Positions 56,411 to 64,000 of a stretch of 64,000 nt of DNA are shown piece by piece. The position numbers were made by a program, and so were the translations under genes. Below the pieces are notes generated by a model. It made no database searches. It was not told where the DNA came from and was given only the letters and a program-made list of their open reading frames with translations. This DNA is from Fusarium oxysporum f. sp. lycopersici 4287. Taxonomy: Eukaryota; Ascomycota; Sordariomycetes; Hypocreales; Nectriaceae. Position 1 is the first letter of the stretch. Each line of letters opens with the position of its first letter. Where the stretch lies: contig NC_030994.1 of assembly GCF_000149955.1 (NCBI RefSeq), positions 496,001 to 560,000 of the forward strand, in the 5' to 3' direction.

Positions 56411-57017
56411 TCATGCCCGAGGCGCCGCCACAGGCTCCCATGCTGAGATCTTGGACTTGGAACTAAAACGGTCAGAATTTTGCCTCCTACGAAATGCGAA
56501 ACATACGTGTTGTAAGTCTTGAAAGCGCCACGGGTCTGGGTAAAGTTGGGGATGGCGCGTGACGGCTCAAAGGCTCGGACACCAGCTTGTAGTAGAGGAT
56601 CCTCGGTAGGAGGCTTGTCGACGCTGTAGCTGATCCAGGCGTGCCATCCGGGCTCAATGTGAGCGGCGTCGTAATCGTGCTTGGCGTACTCGACCCAGCG
56701 TGTTCGGAGGGGGAGTTCCTCGTTGTTCTCGAAGAACTTGTTGCCGGCGCGATCGGTGCCAATCAGACGACCAGCCTTGGTGTCACCTGCGGATGTCAGT
56801 GGACGATTCGGCGGATAATAGAGGAAGCGTACCGATGTACTACTCGTGAGAAACAGGCGTCGTTAGCCAGAGTCGAGGATCGTTCGGTCAGGTACATACC
56901 AGCATCTGGACAAAGTAGTCCTGCTCGAGTTAGCATTGGCTCGTTGACGGTTGATGGCAGACATACCTTGATTCCAACCTTTCGCAGGTTGGACAATGTT
57001 CGTGAGATTGTCGACAT
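56411..57017 (-). CDS. Complex I accessory subunit NDUFA12 (13.4 kDa type)
   Basis: Four introns (56921-56966, 56840-56899, 56787-56832 and 56463-56506) give 136 residues. The third exon is only seven bases (56833-56839, TAC ATC G). Spliced, the N-terminus reads NLRKVGIK-DYFVQML-YIG-DTKAGRLIG. This matches the fungal 13.4-kDa subunit. The core includes RTRWVEYAKHDYDAAHIEPG and HAWISYSVDKPPTEDPLL; the end is SAWEPVAAPRA. The protein is a peripheral complex I subunit in the mitochondrial matrix. Microexon inclusion is required to keep the frame and the conserved YIGDT. Confidence 0.9.
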
Positions 57018-57231
57018 GATGGCGGTTGAGCGACAATTGACCTCAGCGGGATGGTTGTTGATAGCTCGTCAATGATGGGAGGTTTGAAGATTACCGCGGA
57101 TCAACCTCGGCAGATTGGGTTTGTGACAGCATGGGTACGTACCTTGAAGCTCAACCAGAAATTCTAGCGATTTACGGATACAAGCAATTTTAAATAGAAC
57201 GAGCTTCAATTGAGCTTTTAGACGATTCGAG

Positions 57232-58886
57232 ATGCTCACTCGGAGCTGTGCGCGATGCACTACGAGGCTGCGTGCCACAAGTTTCAAGCCCAGAGTTCCC
57301 AGCGCACGAGTCCAGACCAGACAATATGCGATGCCAGCTGGGAATCCTCCTCCAAGTGTGAATAGCGTTGGGGCTTTGGCTCCTTTCGTTACTGAATTGG
57401 ATCGACTGGCACCGAGTTTCGATGTTCGAGGGGAACAGATTCAGATTATTCGTACACCAGCAGAGTTTTACGAGACGCTCAAGGTTGGACTTCCTCCGAT
57501 ACGGAAATGACAGGGCTGATTGGTTTAGGATCGGATACGAAAAGCACAAAGACGGATCTTCTTATCGACGCTGTACATTGGAAAATCGGAAAAGGAACTT
57601 ATCGAAACGCTGCAGGAGGCGTTGAGGAAGAATCCGGATGTGAAATTGAGTATTCTTACAGATGCGCTACGAGGAACGAGAGAGGCGCCTAATCCATCAA
57701 GTGCATCGTTACTTGCACCCCTGGTCGAAGAGTTTGGAGCAGACCGTGTGGAAATTCGAATGTACCACACGCCGAACCTCACTGGATTGAGGAAACAGTA
57801 TATCCCCAAGAGGATAAATGAGGGTTGGGGACTTCAGCATATGAAGCTTTATGGAGTTGACGATGAGATCATCATGTCTGGGTATGTCTAGAAGGTCTCC
57901 GTGATGAGAAATACTGACTTTTCAGGGCAAACTTGTCAACTGACTACTTTACCAACCGTCAAGATAGATATCATCTTTTTGCCTCAAAGGAGGTGACTGA
58001 TCACTTTTGGAAGATCCATTCAGGGGTTACATCCTTCAGCTTCTTGGTTCAACCTTCAACTGAACCAGCGGGCTTCACACTCTCGTGGCCAGAGAACAAC
58101 TCTGCCCCCTCACCGCTAGAGAAGCCCCAGTCTTTCATCAAGAGCACTACATCGACGCTCCAGACTCTGTTACACCCGACATCAAAGCCTGAGAATGACA
58201 TTACCGATACACGAGTTTACATGCTTGGGCAGATGTCCCAGGTCATGAAACCCGACACCTCAACTGAACTCCCCGTCATCACACACATCCTCAAGACTCT
58301 CGCCCTCCCCGCATACCGCGAGTCTTCGTGGACCTTTACAGCAGGTTACTTCAACCCCGCTCCCTCTCTGACTAAACTCCTCCTCAATACTGCCTCTACC
58401 TCCAACACCGTCATTACAGCTTCTCCTGAAGCAAACGGTTTCTACAAGTCGAAGGGCGTCTCGGGTCTCCTCCCTGATGCCTACACTCTCCTCGCCCGTC
58501 GTTTCGTTCATCGCGTACATCATGAAGGCCGTGACAACGACATCACATTGAAGGAATGGCGTTATGGCGTCGTTGGTCAGCCTGGTGGATGGACATATCA
58601 CGCCAAGGGACTCTGGGTGACGATGCCAGGTGACAAGAACCCCGCTATGAGTATTATTGGGAGTTCCAACTATACTAAACGAAGCTACTCTCATGATCTT
58701 GAAGCTGGTGCTCTGATCGTAACCCGCGATGAAGGACTGAAGGGGAGACTTGGAGAGGAGCAGCTATGGTTGCAGGAACATGCTACCAAGGCAACGCGAG
58801 ATGACTTTGCCCGCACTGAACGAAGAGTTGGACTCAAAGTCAGAGTTGCCATGTGGATTGTTTCGCTTGTGGGCGGAGCATTGTAA
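57232..58886 (+). CDS. PGS1: CDP-DAG-glycerol-3-phosphate 3-phosphatidyltransferase (Pgs1)
   Basis: It makes phosphatidylglycerophosphate, the first committed step of cardiolipin synthesis, in mitochondria. Two introns (57484-57528 with the uncommon donor GTTGGA, and 57882-57925) give 521 residues. The presequence is followed by FYETLK-DRIRKAQRRIFLST with the second exon join. The HKD motifs are HMKLYGVDDEIIMSGANLST (His188) and HAKGLWVTM, then IIGSSNYTKRSYSHDLEA (His427). Both phospholipase D-type motifs carry H-x-K and the following Asp or Ser/Asn. The two-HKD layout marks the eukaryotic PGS1 family rather than bacterial PgsA. Confidence 0.93.
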
Positions 58887-59039
58887 TACTGCAGTGTATA
58901 ATAGTGTACTCATAGATGATCAAATCTAACGATACCCAAGCAACGATATTATAACTTGACAAGATTAGCTTTCATAAGAATATTCACTGAGGATTGCGAC
59001 GGTTGGTTGTATACAAAATAATACAGGTAGTTTATACGC

Positions 59040-60090
59040 TCATGCCCTAATCACTGGTGTCCCTAGCTTGGGCCCTCCCTTGACCAGGCCTTGCATAACA
59101 ACTCTGCTCACCAAGTCGCTCTGGTGCTTCTTGATCATCTCTTTGAGCACACTTCGTTCCAAAACCACCTTGCCTGTCTCCAAAAGGTCCTTGACATCGA
59201 CATCCTCTAGATCGAGTGCTCTACCCTCCCAAGGGAGCTGCTCCATGGCGCCGAAGAGAGCTTCACGTCGGTTTCCAGTGACGAAAAGAGTTCGACCGCT
59301 AGCACGGCCCAGACCAAGGTTACCCAGCACTCCAGTCATGTATCGCTTGAGATACGCCTCCTTCAGTCCATCCTTGAGATACTTTCCAGCAACGAGCTCG
59401 TAATCAGTCGGCAACACAAGATCCATACCATCCTCACACACGATAAGATCGCCTTTTCGGTAACGGTAGCTCAGAGCTGTGCGCCATGCCTTGTCGTACA
59501 CCTTTCGGGTAAGGCTGGTGCCGAAGTCGCGGGGATGAGGACCGAATGTCTTTCCACCACCGCGGTTCACGGGACTTTGCTTGGTTCCCATACGAGCTCG
59601 ACCAGTTCCCTTTTGAGGACGCATCTTTCGGTGGGAGCCGTGGACATCGTAACGGGTTTTGGAAGAGGCGGTTCCTTGGCGGGTGTTGTCACCTTCGTAG
59701 ACGACGGCGAGATGGAGAAGATCGCGGCGGAGAGGGAGGTAAAGGTGGTTGACGTCCCATCGTTCGAGAGAAGTCGGTTCCAACGAGGGAAAGGCGTGGA
59801 CTGTGACGGGAACGGTTGTGACTGCAATGGTCAGTAAGGTTATTGACGGTGGACGGGTGTCGTACTGGGCTTCCATGATTCGAGAATTCCTTGGGGGGTA
59901 TTCGGAGATTTATTCTCTGCAGTTTGCTTCGGAGAGACTTCTGTAGCCATTGACCTTGTGAAGGCCTTGTTGAGTGTCGCCGGCTTCATCTGTTAGCATT
60001 GAAGCGATTTGCAGTCTCTTCACATACCTTGGCAGACACCCGCAGGGCACCCATGGCCTCAGCCAGGCACCCAATCCCCTTGCCAGCCAT
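59040..60090 (-). CDS. YML6: Mitochondrial large-subunit ribosomal protein uL4m
   Basis: Two introns (59990-60027, only 38 nt, and 59822-59865 with donor GTACGA) give 322 residues. The first exon is the 21-codon MAGKGIGCLAEAMGALRVSA lead. The second encodes a presequence-like stretch with FTRSMATEVSPKQ. The core has LPLRRDLLHLAVVYEGDNTR, HGSHRKMRPQKGTGRARMGT and GGGKTFGPHPRDFGT, the uL4 loop lining the exit tunnel. The C-terminal half follows with SYRYRKGDLIVCEDG. Starting at the ATG of exon 2 is an alternative. It is divergent from mL38, 258 bp apart. Confidence 0.92.
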
Positions 60091-60348
60091 GATATCAATT
60101 CCCTGACCGCCGTCGATAGGGAGATTCTGCTGTGATCAGGGACAGTAGTTCGCTGAATCTGGTGTTGAGGCTTCGAAAACCGTGATGCGATACTGCAGAA
60201 AAGTGGATCGGCAACATCCTCCGATCCCCGAGTTTTTAGTGGGGCCCGGCCTGCAAACCATCCCCAGAGCATTTTTCAATATCTCGAGATATCATCAGCG
60301 TCACTTTCAACGTCCCACGTCTACGGCCTCTACGCTCCGCTGCCCATC
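60091..60348. promoter_or_regulatory. Shared divergent promoter of uL4m and mL38
   Basis: A 258-bp region separates the start codons of two mitoribosomal protein genes transcribed in opposite directions. Co-regulation is plausible but no site was identified by eye. Confidence 0.6.
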
Positions 60349-61707
60349 ATGTCGCGCTGCCAGGCCGTTATGCGGCCAATCGCTCGGCAGCTGCGGCCCA
60401 GCGTCGCCCGGCCGTTCACCTCTGCCGCAATTCGACGATCAGCCGAGACTCAGACTGCCACGCCCAGCACAGCAGACCTCGATCCCAATACGGTGCTCCC
60501 CGAGTTTGAGCAGCAGCTTATGAAGGCTGGAAAGATGCCAATTGGATCACGACGACGAAGAATGGCCATTCGGAGCACGGGCGATCTGCCGTTTGAGCAT
60601 CTCCCGTACCAGGCTTTTCAAGAGGCTCGCAAGATTCTGGCTGTGGATCGTGAAGAGAAGCTGGCGGAGATTAGCAAAGAGCTTGACAAGATTTCTCGAT
60701 TAGAAGCTACGAGCCCGGAAGATATCAAGGGGGGACAGAAGATGAAGGATATTAAAATCAAGAGTCTGCACAAATATGTCGAGAGGCTCAAGATCCTTGC
60801 AGATGCTAACGACCCCATTGTCAAGAAGCGTTTTGAAGATGGAACAGGTAGGTTATCCCAATAGACGGGCTGGGTCTGACTAACGCACCCAGGCGATATG
60901 AACAAGCCTATCTACCGTCACTACGCCGAGGCCAAGTGGCGCTCCTACGACCAACGTCTCATCACCCAACGTATCAAGCAGTTCAACATCGTCCCCGACG
61001 TCCTCCCCAAGCTCGAACCTACCGCCGATGTCCAGCTATACTTCCGTAAGCTCAAGATTCCTCCCGGTCAGATCGTCGACAGTGTCGTCAGCGAGAACGC
61101 ACCCCGTCTTCGAGTTCAAGTCTTCGACAAGGGCGAGAGACTCGTCTCTGTAGTCGTCCTCGACTCTGATGTTCCCAACCCTGACTCCGATACCTTCAAC
61201 AAGCGCTGCCACTTCCTCGCCGCCAACATCCCCATTAGCCCTACCGAGACATCACTACCTCTGAGCAGGATAAAGGGCGAGGATCAGCTTGCTCTACCGT
61301 GGCTCCCCGCATTCTCCCAAAAGGGTGCCCCATATCACCGTCTCGGCATCTATCTCCTCGAGCAGCAACCCGGCAAGAAGATCGACGTTGCCAAGCTCAA
61401 GGGACTATACAGCCAGCGCGATGGATTCTCGCTCAAGTCCTTCCGCGACAAGTTTAGCACCACACCGTTCGGGTTCAACATGTTCCGTAGCGTCTGGGAC
61501 GAAAACACCGCAGCTGTCATGGCGCGACACAACATCCCCGGCTCAGATGTCGAGTTCAGACCTACGCGTGTGTACAGCCTCAAGCCTCCCGTCAAACCTC
61601 GTGGATGGGAAGCCAAGCGACAAGGACCCAAGTACCGTCACCTTTGGAAGTACACCAAAAACATCAGAGGTATCTCCAACTCGAGGGGATGGATCAAGAG
61701 GAGGTAG
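60349..61707 (+). CDS. MRPL35: Mitochondrial large-subunit ribosomal protein mL38
   Basis: One intron (60848-60892) gives 437 residues. The basic presequence MSRCQAVMRPIARQLRPSVA is followed by PIGSRRRRMAIRSTGDLPFE and a helical region. The second half is the PEBP-like domain typical of mL38: VQLYFRKLKIPPGQIVDSVV, VVLDSDVPNPDSDTFNKRCH, LPAFSQKGAPYHRLGIYLLE and FNMFRSVWDENTAAVMARHN. It ends with a very basic tail that contacts rRNA. In bacteria no equivalent exists. The identity is firm. Confidence 0.94.
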
Positions 61708-62936
61708 AGAGATGGATGAGCGTGTATCATATTACTGTACATTTAGAAAATGGGAGAGTACCAAGAGAAATAAATTACGTGCAACTCAATTCTGTTTCAA
61801 GCATCACCAGTGACCTACCAGCGACTTGAACATCATCGTTATTCCCGTACTTGACTTCAGCCGCATTATTTCCTACCGGTAGCCGCCGTCTTGTTTCAAC
61901 GTATCACCACCAATCATAAGCCTCAACTATAGTCGGACGTTTCTCCGGTGGCAACACTCGCCACGATCTCGACGACATTCACATATAACTCTGATTGGCA
62001 TGAAATGCGGAGTCAGGTTGATCAACTACTACATCTGTTCAAGTTCAGGCTGAATCTCGTGGCAAAGCTCGATATTGCCACTTGACTCAACCTTTGATAA
62101 CACCGAGACCCCAACCTTTCCCTTGACAAGATATTGCCCTTGAAAGATACAGATCTTTCCCACGTGGGCAAATGTTCCTGGCATTTACGATGACAGCGAT
62201 CATCTCGATCACGAGCTCTTGGGTCACAAGCTAGTTGCCTGCGGACCATTTGCTCAGAATGGCTATCATTTCCTTCTTCAGGTTTGAATCTTTTCTTTTG
62301 CGCTACACTACCTCTCGTCATGGTATATGTCCATATCTCCCACCCTGAAGCACTCAAGACATCCTGTCATAGTAACAGGACGCTATTTCCTTGGATTCCT
62401 CTACTTGGGTTGTCCCTAGGGGCCCTACCAAACTATCGGCCAAGGGCTAAGAATCAAACCAGCTGCCACGAGAACTTGATACTCGTCAGCCCCAGATTAG
62501 CAAATCATACATCCCAACTGCACGAATCAGATCACATCATGAAAGCATCAAATCATAAAATATCTCCTTGCCCGTACCCCTTTTGCCAAACTCCTTTCAG
62601 TACAGTCAACGCCATATCACCTCTCCCTGTTATGGGGATGGCCAATCGTGATAATCTTGCCGCATCATAACCAGGTTTTGTAAGTGTATCTTTCCACTGA
62701 ACCACCTCGCCCGGTAATTATCTTTTCGTCGTCGTGTATGTCGCAGTCCTGAGGACATTCATCCAGCTTTGACTCAAGGTCTGGCGTGTCGATGTCTTCC
62801 GTTGTCGAGTCGAAGGAATTTCAAAGTCGCAATAGCAAGGCTGTTGTATCCGTGTGGATTTGGGTCTAGCTTGGCTTCTAAACTCAAACCACCACTCTCC
62901 GTCGGTGTGTCAGCTATCCACCACATCGAATTACAC
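61708..62936. other. Intergenic, no gene seen
   Basis: These 1.2 kb lie between the convergent mL38 and bZIP genes. Open frames here lack sustained codon bias, known motifs and consistent splice pairs. A CACGTG palindrome occurs at about 62160. Confidence 0.45.
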
Positions 62937-63937
62937 TCAATGTCTCGAATTAACAAGGTTATCCGGCACGTGGTCGTAGATGATTTCTGATTCTATCGAT
63001 CGCGGTATAGAGGTGGCAACTAGATGATGGTTAGTCATGGACTCGTTCTTGAACAAGGTTCGGGCCTACCACTTGAGCTACGACGATGCGTATTGTAAAA
63101 TTCACCAGGTCTATTTTGTGGCGGTACTGGAGGAGGCTGTGTGCGCTGCGCTGCAATACGCTGAACGTATTTCCTTGCCTCGTTGTCAAGCCATTGGTCG
63201 ATGTTGGCATCATTGCAAGATGCGTGCTGCATAAGTTGATTCTTGATGGTGCTCAACTCGTCCACGAGGCCGTTGTACTGTTTGTGCAGGGCATTGTTCT
63301 CACCCTCCAAATCTTTCCGGGTTTCCTCCAATTGACTCATCCACTCCTTCTTCTTTTGACGACATTTGGACGCAGCGATCCTGTTACGTTTAAGGAACTT
63401 GCTGCGTTTGGCCGTCTCATCCAGTCCATCATCTTCGCCCTCATCTTCCTCCTTCAGCGATGGGTCCTTGGATGCTCTTCTTTGGCGCGGCTTGGCGACA
63501 GGTTCCACCGGTGGCTGTTGACGCTGTGTCTTGGTAACTCTGCTGCTGCGCCGAGGTTTGGTGTCGGTGTTGACTGAATCGACAGAAGGGATAGACGATT
63601 TACTCGATTGCCGTGTTGGGCCGCCAGATGTGGGCTCACTGAATGGAGTTTCTGGGGTTGAAGGCGTATCGGTAGGCACTTTTGGACTGTTGTTCAAAGC
63701 TGTTGGTGCCATTGCTGGCACGGAGGGAGGGAAGAAGTGGACGGGGTTGTTCATCGGGTTCCACATGTCAGAGCCTATGAGAAGCTGGTTGTCCATGGGA
63801 TTGCTAACAATCGGGGACACCTGAGCTCCCGTTGTGCAGTTGAGTAATGGATCAATATTGGCATCGTCGGTTGTCAGGGGAAAGTTGTTTTGAAAGCTCT
63901 GGGCTTGGTCGCCAAAGTCCTGGCTTGGTTCGTCCAT
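62937..63937 (-). CDS. ATF/CREB-type bZIP transcription factor
   Basis: One intron (63020-63069, GTAGGC...CTAACCATCATCTAG) gives 316 residues and a 27-residue last exon ending NLVNSRH. The basic region KRSKFLKRNRIAASKCRQKK carries the ATF/CREB signature NRxAAxKCR. The leucine zipper continues with LEETRKDLEGENNALHKQYN and LSTIKNQLM. A conserved CNDANIDQWLDNEARKYVQR follows, shared with one branch of fungal ATF factors. The N-terminal half is Pro/Ser/Thr-rich with several S/T-P sites suited to MAPK. It probably acts in stress or developmental regulation. The member identity is not settled. Confidence 0.88.
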
Positions 63938-64000
63938 CTTGATCCTGCAAGACAGTTGAGACTGTACTCTGAGGCGTGGGACCTGGGGTTACAGCGGCAC
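63938..64000. other. bZIP gene leader, window edge
   Basis: Only 63 bases of the 5' flank are present. No feature was identified. Confidence 0.4.

Noticed and set aside
62284..62670. 128-codon frame before the bZIP 3' end
   Set aside because: No splice support, domain or bias.
1..64000. CRISPR arrays, 5S rRNA or secondary-metabolite cores
   Set aside because: No repeat-spacer array, no 5S-like sequence and no PKS, NRPS or terpene synthase domains were found.

Overview
This window is nuclear chromosomal DNA of a filamentous ascomycete. Genes are dense and lie on both strands. Nearly every gene carries short GT-AG introns (mostly 38-60 nt) with a CTAAC or CTGAC branch point just before the acceptor. 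Several families are typically fungal: Zn2Cys6 regulators, a Pth11/SAT4-type rhodopsin-like receptor, an Opi1 repressor, an ENA sodium pump, LCL2, an HSPA12-like Hsp70 and a CorA-domain fusion. Intron style and protein sequences suggest a Sordariomycete, probably Hypocreales (Fusarium-like); this placement is an inference. I recovered about 30 protein genes with exon phases that close arithmetically, plus three tRNA-Tyr genes. I saw no transposon, CRISPR array or secondary-metabolite core gene.

Left part (1-16 kb): the end of a truncated gene; a PLAC8 protein whose frame looks broken; a disordered KEN-box protein; thymidylate kinase; a cluster of three intron-containing tRNA-Tyr genes; formyltetrahydrofolate deformylase; a Zn2Cys6 factor tail-to-tail with a rhodopsin-like receptor, which is followed by a second Zn2Cys6 factor; and Opi1. 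Middle part (16-34 kb): AP-1 mu adaptin, an orphan protein, a SET-domain ribosomal lysine methyltransferase, UV damage endonuclease (disrupted by two single-base shifts), a membrane RING-H2 protein, ENA P-type ATPase, a small coiled-coil protein, PP1 inhibitor-2 (Glc8), LCL2 and mitoribosomal bL27m.

Accessory-looking stretch (34.8-48.2 kb): a C2H2 zinc finger/cupin fusion, an alpha/beta-hydrolase/CorA fusion of 1288 residues, a repetitive proline-rich protein, an HSPA12-like Hsp70 ATPase with unusually many and longer introns, and an uncharacterised acidic-tailed protein. Right part (48.5-61.7 kb): a run in which six of seven genes encode mitochondrial proteins: mL57, NNT transhydrogenase, complex I NDUFA12 (with a 7-nt microexon), PGS1 (cardiolipin pathway), and the divergent pair uL4m/mL38. 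The exception is a vacuole-signal membrane protein. The window ends with an ATF/CREB-type bZIP factor.

The most notable observations are the clustered tRNA-Tyr genes with intact mature parts but divergent introns, the two +1 shifts in the UV endonuclease (which also has a nested mitochondrial/nuclear start arrangement), the hydrolase-CorA and zinc finger-cupin fusions, the NDUFA12 microexon, and the mitochondrial gene neighbourhood.
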